Shown one piece after another: positions 1 to 8,421 of a stretch of DNA of 64,000 nucleotides. The position numbers were made by a program, and so were the translations under genes. The DNA lies in contig JADKHE010000004.1 of assembly GCA_016721925.1 (NCBI GenBank), positions 186,001-250,000 on the forward strand. Reading direction: 5' to 3'. Within the stretch, counting starts at the first letter, position 1. Each line of letters begins with the position of its first letter. The notes beneath the pieces are model-generated. The model did not search any database and was not told where the DNA came from. It saw nothing but the letters and a program-made list of their open reading frames with translations. This DNA is from Candidatus Skiveiella danica. Lineage in GTDB: Bacteria; Pseudomonadota; Gammaproteobacteria; Burkholderiales; Burkholderiaceae_C.

Positions 1-73
1 GGGCGATGCGGTGCAGGGCCGCATCGGCCAGATCGCCGAACTGCAGCGAGAGTTGAAGGGTGTTCAGACGCAT
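1..73 (-). CDS. ybeY: YbeY endoribonuclease, 5' end only (truncated by window edge)
   Basis: Only the first 24 codons are visible, reading leftwards from the ATG at 73 off the window edge. The peptide begins MRLNTLQLSLQFGDLADAAL, which resembles the N-terminus of YbeY from Comamonadaceae (typically an LxLSLQFG start). YbeY is a metal-dependent RNase needed for 16S rRNA 3' maturation and ribosome quality control. It lies directly downstream of phoH on the same strand, the usual phoH-ybeY order. The catalytic HxxxHxxxxxH motif is outside the window, so the call rests on the N-terminus and on context. Confidence 0.7.
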   Translation of the reverse strand, partial: MRLNTLQLSLQFGDLADAALHRIA

Positions 74-85
74 TTTCGAGGCAAA

Positions 86-139
86 TCCGTGCATTCCCAG
101 CGTCGGACGGTCACTGGATGCTATCAAAGAAATAGTTAT
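86..139 (+). repeat. Dispersed hairpin repeat, copy R1
   Basis: Contains ATTCCCAGCGTCGGACGG followed by TGCTATCA and AAATAGTTAT, the same order as the other copies in this window. It lies between phoH and ybeY. Its right end includes 136-138, the complement of the phoH stop codon, so the element supplies the phoH terminator codon. The left half is an imperfect inverted repeat (CCGT...ACGG). Confidence 0.65.
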
Positions 140-1098
140 TCGGCTGTCTTGCGCGCTGCGGCCGTGCGCCCGCGCTGGTCGTAGGCATCGACGATGCGCG
201 CCACCAGCGGATGGCGCACCACGTCGGCCGAGGTCAGGTGGCACATGGCGATGCCCTTGACCCGGCGCAGCACGCGCTCGGCGTCGATCAGGCCGCTGAG
301 CTGGGTCTTGGGCAGGTCGATCTGGCTCACGTCGCCGGTCACTACCGCCTTGGCGCCGAAGCCGATGCGGGTCAGGAACATCTTCATCTGCTCGGGCGTG
401 GTGTTCTGCGCCTCGTCCAGGATCACGAAGGCGTGGTTCAGCGTGCGCCCGCGCATGAAGCCCAGCGGCGCGATCTCCAGCGCGCCGCGCTCGAAGGCCT
501 TGGTCACCTTGTCGAAGCCCATCAGGTCGTACAGCGCGTCGTAGAGCGGGCGCAGGTAGGGGTCCACCTTCTGCGCCAGGTCGCCCGGCAGATAGCCCAG
601 ACGCTCGCCGGCCTCCACCGCCGGGCGCGTCAGCACGATGCGCTGCACCGAGGCGCGCTCCAGCGCGTCCACGGCGCTGGCCACCGCCAGGTAGGTCTTG
701 CCAGTGCCGGCCGGGCCGATCCCGAAGGTGATGTCGTGCGTGGCCATGGCCTCCAGGTACAGGCTCTGGTTGGGCGTGCGCGCGCGCAGGTCGGCGCGGC
801 GGGTGTGCAGCACCACGGCGCCGTCTTCGCCGGCCGTCAGGGATTCGCCCTCGCCCGCCAGCATCAGCTGGATCTTGTCCGCGGGGATCGCGCGCTCGGC
901 CATCTCGTACAACGCCTGCAGCACCTCCATCGCGCGGGTTGCCTTGGCCTTGGGTCCGTCCACCTTGAACTGCTCATGCCGGTGCGCGATGCTGACCTGC
1001 AGCGCCGCCTCGATCGTGCGCAGGTGCGCGTCCATGGGGCCGCACAGGTGGGACAGGCGGGTGTTGTTATGGGGAGTGAAGGTGTGACGGACAATCAT
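136..1098 (-). CDS. phoH: PhoH family ATPase
   Basis: This is a 320-residue PhoH-like P-loop protein with Walker A GPAGTGKT and Walker B VILDEAQN. PhoH-like proteins are cytoplasmic ATPases with a superfamily I helicase-like fold, linked to RNA metabolism through their neighbour ybeY. The ATG at 1098 was chosen because the peptide from MIVRHTF through LCGPMDAHLRTIEAAL matches the family N-terminus; the open frame further upstream to 1551 overlaps the divergent kinase gene and looks like no known protein. An internal ATG at 1035 is the alternative start. The last codons and the stop run into repeat R1. The start is 12 bases from the kinase start on the other strand, so the two promoters must overlap. 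Confidence 0.93.
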   Translation of the reverse strand: MIVRHTFTPHNNTRLSHLCGPMDAHLRTIEAALQVSIAHRHEQFKVDGPKAKATRAMEVLQALYEMAERAIPADKIQLMLAGEGESLTAGEDGAVVLHTRRADLRARTPNQSLYLEAMATHDITFGIGPAGTGKTYLAVASAVDALERASVQRIVLTRPAVEAGERLGYLPGDLAQKVDPYLRPLYDALYDLMGFDKVTKAFERGALEIAPLGFMRGRTLNHAFVILDEAQNTTPEQMKMFLTRIGFGAKAVVTGDVSQIDLPKTQLSGLIDAERVLRRVKGIAMCHLTSADVVRHPLVARIVDAYDQRGRTAAARKTAE

Positions 1099-1110
1099 GG
1101 CGTGAAGTGG

Positions 1111-3054
1111 ATGCTGCTCATGATTGTCGCCCTTTCCCGAGCGCTGGCCTTGGCCGGCGCATTGGGTTTGTTCGCCGCCGCGGCCGTGCAGGCCGAGGTG
1201 CTTGAGATTCGTGAGGCCGAAGTTTCGCAAGCGCCCGGCTTTTCTGAAAGGAGCGCGCCGGCTTCTGGCTGGCGTGCACAGACCTTGCCGGACGACTGGG
1301 GCCGAACCCGCCCCGAATATGGCGGCGAACTCTGGTACCGCATACCGCTGGACACCACCCGCCTCGTGCAAGGCAGCCAGGTCCCGGCCATCTATGTGGA
1401 GCGCGTCTGCAGCAATCTGGCGGTGTACCTGAACGGGTCGCCGGTGGGTTCCGGCGGGAAGCTGACGTTGCCGTACAGCCGCAACTGCTTCACGCCGCAG
1501 ATGTTCATGCTGCCCCAGGCCCTGTTGAAACCCGGTGTCAACACGATCCACATTCAGGTCGTGGGCTATCCGCTGCGTCAGGTCTCTGCCGCACAGCGGT
1601 CTTCAGGGTTGTCGGTGGTGCGCGTTGGCGCGTCAGACGAACTTCGGCCCCTGTACGAGCAGGCGCTGTGGTGGAACATCACGCTGCCCAAGGTCATCAC
1701 GGCCTTGCTGGGTGCATTTACCGTCTTCATAGGCGCCTTGTGGCTGACGCGGCCCAGGGACACCTACTACGGGTACTTCACGCTTTGGATCGGCTGGTGG
1801 ACGCTGAACACCACGCGCCTGTACATCATCGATCCGCCTCTGCCCGGGCCGTGGATCGAGATGCTGGTGCCGGCGACCGCGCCGCTGTGCGTATCGGGTC
1901 TGGTGCTCTTTCTGATGCGCTTTCTCGGGCGAAGCGTGGGCTGGGTCAATCAGGTTCTGTGGTGGCAGATGCTGGTGATCCCGCTGGTCTTTCTTTGGGG
2001 CGGGCAGGAAAATGTCTATCCGCTGGCGCGATGGAACTACTACTGGCTGGTACCACAGTTCATTCTTGCTGCCATCTGGTTCCTGGCCGTTTCGTGGCAA
2101 GTCTCGCGCAGGGACTTCTGGCTGTTTTCCGTGATTCTGCTGACGATGGTGGCGATCACGCTGGTCGAACTCGCCGCTGCGTTCCTGGGGCTGCCGCTGA
2201 AGATGCATTTCGGCCATCTGGGCGGGCCGATCACCCTGCTGCCCCTTTGCCTGCGTCTGATCTGGCTCTTCAGCGACAACCTGCGCCGCAGCGAAGAGCT
2301 CAATATCGAACTGGAACGCCGGGTGGCGGAAAAATCCACCGAGATCGAGCGCAATTACGCCGAACTCTCCAGCCTTCGGGCGCGGGAGGCGGTTCAGGAC
2401 GAGCGCCAGCGCATCGCCTCGGATCTGCACGACGATCTGGGGGCCAAATTGCTGAGCATTGCCCACGAAAGCAGCCGTGTGGACGACCGCGGGCAGCTCG
2501 CGGGCATGGCGCGCCAGGCCCTCGATGAAATGCGCCTGTCGGTGCGCGGCATGGTCAGTGAGCCCTTGCGTGCGGTCGATGTGCTGGCCGACTGGCGCGC
2601 CGAGACGGTGCAGCGCCTTGCGGCCGCCCACTTCGCGGCCGACTGGTCGGCGGCGGAGCCCGCACCGGGCCTGCTGTTGCCCGCGCGCATGCAGGTGCAG
2701 CTCACCCGCGTGTTGCGCGAGGCCGTTTCCAACCTGATCCGTCACAGCGGTGGCAGCCGTTGCCGCGTGGAGATCGCTTTTCCGACCGGGGCGATGACCC
2801 TGTCGGTCGAAGATGACGGGTGCGGCATGGACGTCGCGGCTATGGGCGCCAAGGGCAACGGGTTGGGAGGCATCGAGCGGCGCGTGCGCATCCTGGGCGG
2901 CCGGCATGCCTGGCAAACCGGGCCGATGGGCGGCGCCATGCTCCTGGTGCGGGTGCCACTTCTGCCGGACGGGGGTGGCGCTGCGGATGCGCCCGAACTT
3001 GCGTCGCAGGTGCATCCGCTACCATCATCAAATGCAACACGCCCTGATCGTTGA
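1111..3054 (+). CDS. Membrane sensor histidine kinase, NarL/HisKA_3 type
   Basis: About 647 residues. It has an N-terminal signal/anchor helix, a periplasmic domain to about residue 190, then about seven hydrophobic segments, a short coiled coil (RRSEELNIELERRVAEKSTE), the dimerisation/phosphoacceptor motif RIASDLHDDLGAKLL, and an HATPase_c domain with N box LREAVSNLIRHS, G1 DDGCGM and G2 GNGLGGIERR. This is the layout of 7TM-DISM-like kinases with a HisKA_3 core. The signal sensed cannot be read from the sequence. The start at 1111 gives a sensible signal segment; an in-frame ATG at 1069 is also possible. The 3' end overlaps the response regulator by 23 bases, implying translational coupling. 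Confidence 0.85.
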   Translation: MLLMIVALSRALALAGALGLFAAAAVQAEVLEIREAEVSQAPGFSERSAPASGWRAQTLPDDWGRTRPEYGGELWYRIPLDTTRLVQGSQVPAIYVERVCSNLAVYLNGSPVGSGGKLTLPYSRNCFTPQMFMLPQALLKPGVNTIHIQVVGYPLRQVSAAQRSSGLSVVRVGASDELRPLYEQALWWNITLPKVITALLGAFTVFIGALWLTRPRDTYYGYFTLWIGWWTLNTTRLYIIDPPLPGPWIEMLVPATAPLCVSGLVLFLMRFLGRSVGWVNQVLWWQMLVIPLVFLWGGQENVYPLARWNYYWLVPQFILAAIWFLAVSWQVSRRDFWLFSVILLTMVAITLVELAAAFLGLPLKMHFGHLGGPITLLPLCLRLIWLFSDNLRRSEELNIELERRVAEKSTEIERNYAELSSLRAREAVQDERQRIASDLHDDLGAKLLSIAHESSRVDDRGQLAGMARQALDEMRLSVRGMVSEPLRAVDVLADWRAETVQRLAAAHFAADWSAAEPAPGLLLPARMQVQLTRVLREAVSNLIRHSGGSRCRVEIAFPTGAMTLSVEDDGCGMDVAAMGAKGNGLGGIERRVRILGGRHAWQTGPMGGAMLLVRVPLLPDGGGAADAPELASQVHPLPSSNATRPDR

Positions 3055-3691
3055 AGACCTTCCGGAAATCCGGGACTGGCTCGCTGAGGTGGCCCGCGCG
3101 GCATTTCCCGAGGTGGAGGTCACCACGGCTGCGCGCGTGGACCAGGCCCTGGCGCGGGTGGCCGAGCGCCCCTTTGACCTGGCGCTGATCGACCTGGGCC
3201 TGCCTGACGGCTCCGGCATCGACGTGGTGGGTGCGCTGCGCCACCATCAACCGCGGGCCGTGCCGGTGGTGGTGACCATTTATGACGATGACGACCACCT
3301 GTTTCCTGCCCTCCAAGCCGGAGCCTTTGGCTACCTCCTGAAGGAGCAACCGCAGGAAACGCTGATTGCCCAGTTGCTGCGCATGACGCAGGGCGAACCC
3401 CCGCTCTCGCCACCGATCGCGCGCCGGGTGCTTTCTCACTTTGCCAGCAGTCCGCAGCGTCAGAAGACGCTGATGCGCCAGATCGAGCACGAGGTCAAGC
3501 TGACCGAGCGCGAGACCGACGTGCTGCAGCGCGTGGCCAAGGGGTACACGCTCCCGGAGATTGCCCAGCAGTTCGGCCTGTCGCGGCACACCATCGCAGA
3601 CCACATCAAGCAGATTTACCGCAAGCTCAACGTGTCGTCCCGCGCCGAAGCCGCACTGGAAGCGGCGCGGCGCGGTCTGGTGCAGCCCTGA
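3032..3691 (+). CDS. LuxR/NarL-type response regulator
   Basis: This 219-residue partner of the upstream kinase has a receiver domain at residues 1-120, with the acidic pair in VEDLPE, the phospho-acceptor Asp in LIDLGLPDG and the conserved Lys in YLLKEQ. The C-terminal LuxR helix-turn-helix is LTERETDVLQRVAKGYTLPE followed by IAQQFGLSRHTIADHIKQIY. It would bind DNA once phosphorylated. The ATG at 3032 lies inside the kinase gene in another frame. No target is evident; ruvA begins 26 bases downstream but is probably a neighbour rather than a regulon member. Confidence 0.9.
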   Translation: MQHALIVEDLPEIRDWLAEVARAAFPEVEVTTAARVDQALARVAERPFDLALIDLGLPDGSGIDVVGALRHHQPRAVPVVVTIYDDDDHLFPALQAGAFGYLLKEQPQETLIAQLLRMTQGEPPLSPPIARRVLSHFASSPQRQKTLMRQIEHEVKLTERETDVLQRVAKGYTLPEIAQQFGLSRHTIADHIKQIYRKLNVSSRAEAALEAARRGLVQP

Positions 3692-3717
3692 GCCGCAACT
3701 CCATCACCAGGATACCC

Positions 3718-4290
3718 ATGATCGGAAAACTCACCGGCACGCTCAGCCTCAAGAACCCGCCCGACGTGCTGGTGGATTGCCATGGCGTGGGCTACGAAGT
3801 CAGCGTGCCCATGAGCACCTTCTACAACCTGCCCGCCCTCGGCGAGCCGGTCACGCTGCTGACCCACTTCGTGGTGCGCGAGGACGCACAGCTGCTCTAT
3901 GGCTTTGCCACCGCGCCCGAGCGCGAGGCGTTTCGCCAGCTGATCAAGATCAGCGGCGTGGGCCCGCGCACCGCGCTCTCGGTGCTCTCGGGCATGAGCG
4001 TGGGCGAGCTCGCGCAGGCCATCACCGCGCAGGAGGCCGGGCGGCTGGTGAAGGTGCCCGGCATCGGCAAAAAGACGGCCGAGCGCCTGCTTCTCGAACT
4101 CAAGGGCAAGCTCGGCGCTGACCTGGGTGCGCCGGTGTCGCTGGCCAGCGACGCCCACGCCGACATCCAGCAGGCGCTGGTGGCCCTGGGCTACAGCGAC
4201 AAGGAGGCCGCGCTGGCGCTCAAGCCGCTGCCGGCGGACGTCGGTGTGAGCGAAGGCATCAAGCTGGCGCTGAAGGCGCTGGCGAAATAA
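3718..4290 (+). CDS. ruvA: Holliday junction helicase subunit RuvA
   Basis: RuvA is the tetrameric DNA-binding subunit that recognises Holliday junctions and recruits the RuvB motor. The 190 residues match the usual length. They begin MIGKLTGTL and contain the two helix-hairpin-helix motifs (ISGVGPRTALSVLSG and VPGIGKKTAERLLLEL), followed by the C-terminal domain III that contacts RuvB. It is 11 bases from ruvB in the same direction, the standard ruvAB operon. ruvC is not in this window. Confidence 0.97.
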   Translation: MIGKLTGTLSLKNPPDVLVDCHGVGYEVSVPMSTFYNLPALGEPVTLLTHFVVREDAQLLYGFATAPEREAFRQLIKISGVGPRTALSVLSGMSVGELAQAITAQEAGRLVKVPGIGKKTAERLLLELKGKLGADLGAPVSLASDAHADIQQALVALGYSDKEAALALKPLPADVGVSEGIKLALKALAK

Positions 4291-4301
4291 TCCGGTTCAC
4301 C

Positions 4302-5360
4302 ATGAGCATCCAGACCGACGATTTCCTGCCCGCACCGCCCAAGCGCGTGGTCTCCGCCGCGCCCGTGTCCCCGCAGGAGGAGGCCATCGAGCGCGCGCTG
4401 CGGCCCAAGCTGCTCGACGAGTACGTGGGCCAGGTCAAGGTGCGCGAGCAGCTGGAGATCTTCATCGGTGCCGCACGCAAGCGCGACGAGGCGCTGGACC
4501 ACGTGCTGCTGTTCGGCCCGCCGGGGCTGGGCAAGACGACGCTCTCCCACATCATCGCAGCCGAGCTCGGCGTCAACCTGCGCCAGACCAGCGGGCCGGT
4601 GCTGGAAAAGCCCAAGGACCTGGCGGCGCTGCTGACCAACCTGGAAAAGAACGACGTCCTGTTCATCGACGAGATCCACCGCCTGTCGCCCGTGGTCGAG
4701 GAAATCCTCTACCCCGCGCTGGAGGACTACCAGATCGACATCATGATCGGCGAGGGGCCGGCGGCGCGCAGCATCAAGCTCGACCTGCAGCCCTTCACGC
4801 TGGTGGGCGCCACCACGCGCGCCGGCATGCTGACCAATCCGCTGCGCGACCGCTTCGGCATCGTCTCGCGGCTGGAGTTCTACACCGCCACCGAGCTGGG
4901 GCGCATCGTCACGCGCAGCGCGGGGCTGCTGAAGACGCCGATGGACGACGAAGGCGGCTTCGAGATCGCGCGGCGCTCACGCGGCACCCCGCGCATCGCC
5001 AACCGCCTGCTGCGCCGCGTGCGCGACTACGCCGACGTCAAGGGCTCGGGCCGCATCACGCTGGACATCGCCAACCGCGCGCTGGCCATGCTCGACGTGG
5101 ACCCGGAAGGCTTCGACGTGATGGACCGCAAGCTGCTGGAGGCGGTGATCCACCGCTTCGACGGCGGCCCGGTCGGGCTGGACAACATCGCGGCCAGCAT
5201 CGGCGAGGAGCGCGACACCATCGAGGACGTGATCGAGCCCTACCTGATCCAGCAGGGCTACCTGCAGCGCACGCCGCGTGGGCGCATTGCCACGCTGGCG
5301 GCCTACCGGCACCTGGGCGTGGCGCCGCCGAAGGCGGCGGGCGAGCTGTTTGTTGAATGA
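4302..5360 (+). CDS. ruvB: Holliday junction branch-migration ATPase RuvB
   Basis: This 352-residue AAA+ motor drives branch migration together with RuvA. Walker A is GPPGLGKTTL and Walker B is LFIDEIHRL; the sensor region GATTRAGMLTNPLRDRFG and the C-terminal winged helix (ending in a family-typical GRIATLAAYRHLG segment) are all present. The ATG at 4302 is the start of the conserved family sequence. The gene ends against repeat R2 and converges with the fusion gene on the minus strand. Confidence 0.97.
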   Translation: MSIQTDDFLPAPPKRVVSAAPVSPQEEAIERALRPKLLDEYVGQVKVREQLEIFIGAARKRDEALDHVLLFGPPGLGKTTLSHIIAAELGVNLRQTSGPVLEKPKDLAALLTNLEKNDVLFIDEIHRLSPVVEEILYPALEDYQIDIMIGEGPAARSIKLDLQPFTLVGATTRAGMLTNPLRDRFGIVSRLEFYTATELGRIVTRSAGLLKTPMDDEGGFEIARRSRGTPRIANRLLRRVRDYADVKGSGRITLDIANRALAMLDVDPEGFDVMDRKLLEAVIHRFDGGPVGLDNIAASIGEERDTIEDVIEPYLIQQGYLQRTPRGRIATLAAYRHLGVAPPKAAGELFVE

Positions 5361-5410
5361 AAATAGCGCCATCCCAGCGTGGGATGGTCACTTTGAACTA
5401 TTGAAAACGG
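5360..5410 (+). repeat. Dispersed hairpin repeat, copy R2
   Basis: Contains CATCCCA GCG TGGGATG, a perfect 7-base stem with a 3-base loop, followed by an AACTATTGAAAAC tail that matches the TGCTATCAAAAA tail of other copies. It sits between two convergent genes and could act as a bidirectional transcription stop. Its tail supplies the TAG stop (complement of 5398-5400) of the minus-strand fusion gene. Confidence 0.6.
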
Positions 5411-7206
5411 AGTGACTCCGCGCCTGGCTGGATCTCCACGCGGGCCACAGCCTGCCCCCTCAGCCACCCGCCCACGATCAGCACCTGCGCCGCGTAGTAG
5501 CTGCTCAGCACCCAGAACGACGCCAGCGGCAGCGGCATCACGAACTTGTTGGTGGCCAGCAGCGTATCGCTGAGCATGAAGCAGCACGCACCCACGGCCA
5601 CCGCCCGGGACGCCGCATTGCGCTGCACCGTCGCGCGGCCGATCGCCTGCGCGGCCATCAACGCGATCACGGCGACGTAGGCTGCGACCGGCGCGCGCAG
5701 GCCGGCGGGCAGGCCGCCCGTCCACAGGAAGGCGTACATCGCCGCCCCAACGCCCATCGTGGCAGCCAGTGCGCCGCGGCTGGGAAACCAGCCCACGCCC
5801 TGGCGTAGCAGCACGAGGTACGCGACATGCGCCAGCAAAAAGGCCACCAGCCCTGGGACGAAATAGCCCGGGAAGAGCAGGAGCACGTCGCCCGCCAGCG
5901 AGCCGGCCAGCGCCGCGAGCAGCCAGAGCCTGCCGGAAGGCGCGATATTGGGAACATTGGAATCTTTCTGGCCACTTCCCAGCGCCAATGGGTCATAAGT
6001 TGCTATCAGGAAGATAGCAATCAGCATCGGCAAAGGTTTGATCACCCGGTACAGGTCCGGCAGTCCGGCGGCGCTGGTGGCGGTGGCCAGTGCGGCAGCC
6101 TGGATCAGCAGGGCTTCGAGCACCTTGATGCGGCCTTGCGTCACCGCGCCGACCGCCCACAGGCCGGCCGTCAGCGCCGAGAACCACAGCGCGGCCTGCG
6201 CCAGTGGCAGGCGGTCGGCGTGCCAGAGAAACACGATCACGCCGCCCAGCAGCACCGTGAAATTCAGGCCGGCAAACCAGGCCACCGTGGGACTGATCAC
6301 CGGTTCGAACATCTGTACCCTGGCCATGTCGAAGGGCGGCTTCGGAAAGCGCTGCGCCAAATCGGCGGGGCGCCAGCCCGGCGGCTTGAGCCAGACGCGT
6401 AATTTGTCGGCCCAGCTGCGGGTGTGCCAGGCATCCTTCGCCAGCGCCCAGTACACCTCGGCGTTGGCCCAAAGCGGGTCCCAGCTGTTGAGCGCGCCGC
6501 GCGTGCCATAGACGCAGGGCTCGGCCAGGTCCTCATCGCGGAAGGTGCCGAACAAACGGTCCCAGACGATCAGGATGCCGCCGTAGTTCTTGTCGAGGTA
6601 GTTGTCGTTCACCGCGTGGTGCACCCGGTGGTTCGAGGGGCTGCAGAACCAGCGGTCGAACCAGCCCAGCTTGGGCACGTGTTCGGTGTGCACCCAGTAC
6701 TGGTAGAGCAGGTCGACCAGCGCGACGATGCCGAACACCAGCGGCGGCACGCCGGCCACCGCCATCGGCAGGTAGAAGATCCAGCCGAGCAGCGCGCCGC
6801 TGCTGGTCTGGCGCAGCGCGGTGGACAGGTTGTAGTCCTGGCTCTGGTGGTGCACCACGTGCGCGGCCCAGAGCACCGCCACCTCGTGGCCCATGCGGTG
6901 CAGCCAGTAGTAGCAGAAGTCGTAGAACACCAGCGCCAGCAGCCAGCCGTGCCAGGTGGTCCAGAAGGCACGGGCTTCCTCCAGCGGCACCAGCGAGACC
7001 GACGCATAGACCGCGGTGTACAGGCCCACCCGCAGCAGCCGGGTGAACACCGCACTGATCTGGCTCAGCATGCCCAGGCTGATGCTGTTGATGGCATCGG
7101 CCAGCCGGTAGGTGTTGCGCCCCTTGCGCACGCCCCACGCGAATTCGAGGGCGATCAGCAGGAAAAAAACCGGCGCGGCGAGAACAATGACTTGGCTGGG
7201 GCTCAT
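5398..7206 (-). CDS. Fusion: alkylglycerol monooxygenase-like (fatty acid hydroxylase superfamily) plus lysoplasmalogenase (YhhN)
   Basis: This is a single 602-residue integral membrane protein. Residues 1-300 carry the eight-histidine di-iron pattern of the fatty acid hydroxylase superfamily: HRMGH (103-107), HVVHH (116-120), WVHTE (172-175) and NHRVHH (192-197). The flanks QDYNLSTALRQ and LIVWDRLFGTF resemble animal alkylglycerol monooxygenase (AGMO/TMEM195) more than sterol desaturases. From about residue 380 the sequence reads as YhhN/TMEM86 lysoplasmalogenase, with KPLPMLIAIF, SLAGDVLLLFPGYF, FLLAHVAYLV and CCFMLSDTLLATNKF. AGMO cleaves alkyl-ether lipids and lysoplasmalogenase cleaves vinyl-ether lysolipids, so a combined role in ether-lipid breakdown is inferred. 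Repeat R3 encodes an insertion near residues 398-416 of the YhhN half. Confidence 0.82.
   Translation of the reverse strand: MSPSQVIVLAAPVFFLLIALEFAWGVRKGRNTYRLADAINSISLGMLSQISAVFTRLLRVGLYTAVYASVSLVPLEEARAFWTTWHGWLLALVFYDFCYYWLHRMGHEVAVLWAAHVVHHQSQDYNLSTALRQTSSGALLGWIFYLPMAVAGVPPLVFGIVALVDLLYQYWVHTEHVPKLGWFDRWFCSPSNHRVHHAVNDNYLDKNYGGILIVWDRLFGTFRDEDLAEPCVYGTRGALNSWDPLWANAEVYWALAKDAWHTRSWADKLRVWLKPPGWRPADLAQRFPKPPFDMARVQMFEPVISPTVAWFAGLNFTVLLGGVIVFLWHADRLPLAQAALWFSALTAGLWAVGAVTQGRIKVLEALLIQAAALATATSAAGLPDLYRVIKPLPMLIAIFLIATYDPLALGSGQKDSNVPNIAPSGRLWLLAALAGSLAGDVLLLFPGYFVPGLVAFLLAHVAYLVLLRQGVGWFPSRGALAATMGVGAAMYAFLWTGGLPAGLRAPVAAYVAVIALMAAQAIGRATVQRNAASRAVAVGACCFMLSDTLLATNKFVMPLPLASFWVLSSYYAAQVLIVGGWLRGQAVARVEIQPGAESLRFQ
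5968..6020 (+). repeat. Dispersed hairpin repeat, copy R3 (inside a coding sequence)
   Basis: Carries CTGGCCACTTCCCAGCGCC, AATGGGTCAT and then TGCTATCAGGAAGATAGC. The tail is itself an inverted repeat (GCTATC...GATAGC). On the minus strand it is read in frame as IAIFLIATYDPLALGSGQK within the YhhN domain of the fusion protein, between the KPLPML segment and the SLAGDVLLL segment, which are closer together in ordinary YhhN proteins. Confidence 0.75.
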
Positions 7207-7225
7207 GCCCCGATTTTCCGCCGGA

Positions 7226-8421
7226 TCAGGTCAGCGCGCCCCTCGCGTCAACCCTGATGATGCGCTCCACCGTGCCGTGTTCCAGCCCGCCACGCACGCC
7301 GATCAGGTGGTCGTGCAGGTTGACCGTCGGGTCGCAATGGCCGGGAATGAGCCAGACCGTGTCGCCCACCCGGGCAGGGCGCTGCCGTCTGGCGGATGCA
7401 GGATGCCGTGCTCGTCGCCGCCGTTGGCGAAGGTCAGCGGCGGCTCGCCGGGCAGGCCATGCACCCGTGGCAGGCCCGAGTCGATGGCGTGGCTCTTGTG
7501 GCCCGCGTCGCACACGGCATGGGCGGCGCTGACGCTGATGACCTGGCTCTTGATGAACAGCGCGTGCTCGAAGGCGGGCTGCGCCGGGTCGTGCGCGTTG
7601 GCGGCGTAGTCGGCGTCCATGAACAGGTAGCTGCCGGCCTGCAATTCGCCCCAGACGCCGCTGGCCGTCTCCAGGGCAAAGGTGCCGGTGCCGGCGCCCG
7701 TGACCAGCGGCACCTCAACGCCTGCGGCCTCGATCCGCGCGCGGGTGTCTTGCACCGCTTGGGCCGCGCGGGCGATGGCGTCGCGCCGCTCGGCCACGCC
7801 GCGTTGGTGCTGGGCGCGGCCGTGGTAGGCCTGCAGGCCCGCGAAGCGCAGCACGGGCTGGGCGGCGATCGCCTGCGCCAGTGCGACGGCGGCCTCGCCG
7901 GGCGGCACGCCGCAGCGGCCCTGGCCCACGTCGATTTCGACGAAGACGTCGACCAGCGGCGGCATGGTGCCGGCAGCCAGCGCTTCAAAGGCCGCCGCGA
8001 GCCGGGCGATGCCCTCCAGGCTGTCCACCGCAATCGCCAGCCGACCGACCGCCGCCTGCAGGCGCTGCGCCAGCGCGGCCACCCGCTGCAACTTGGCCGC
8101 GTCGCTGACCTCGTTGCTGATGTAGATGTCGGTCACGCCGGCCGCGGCCAGCGCCTCGGCTTCCGAGGTCTTCTGCACGCACACGCCCACCGCGCCAGCC
8201 TGCATCTGCAGCCGTGCGAGAAAGGCGCTCTTGTGCATCTTGGCGTGCGGGCGAAGCCGCACCCCGTGGGTGCGCGCAAATGCGGCCATGCGCGCCAGGT
8301 TGCGCTCCATCGCGTCGAGATCGATCACTGCCGCGGGAGTGTCGATGGCGGCCACGCCCTGGCCTGTCAGGGCAGCCAACGCGGCGGGCAGCGGCGGAGG
8401 GGCCTCAGGTGGTGCTTTCAT
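7226..8421 (-). pseudogene. D-threonine aldolase / DSD1-family PLP enzyme, one-base frameshift near the 3' end
   Basis: The family is fold-type III PLP enzymes acting on D-threonine or D-serine. The N-terminal barrel is intact, with PLP-lysine motif RPHAKMHKS. The uninterrupted frame runs 8421 to 7303 and ends in an unrelated tail after GSALPG. The expected tail, GDTVWLIPGHCDPTVNLHD through RIIRVDARGALT, continues in the next frame to 7226. The break is at 7369-7375 (CCCGGG on either strand), where one missing base would restore CTG-CCC-CGG-GTG. The lost tail contains the HCD metal-ligand motif, so the protein as read should be inactive. Sequencing error in a C/G run is the alternative. The start overlaps the end of the phosphatase gene, suggesting one operon. 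Confidence 0.75.

Noticed and set aside
211..1110. A 300-codon N-terminal extension of the histidine kinase frame.
   Set aside because: It is antisense to phoH, is rich in His/Gln/Arg runs and has no family match; the kinase signal segment begins at 1111.
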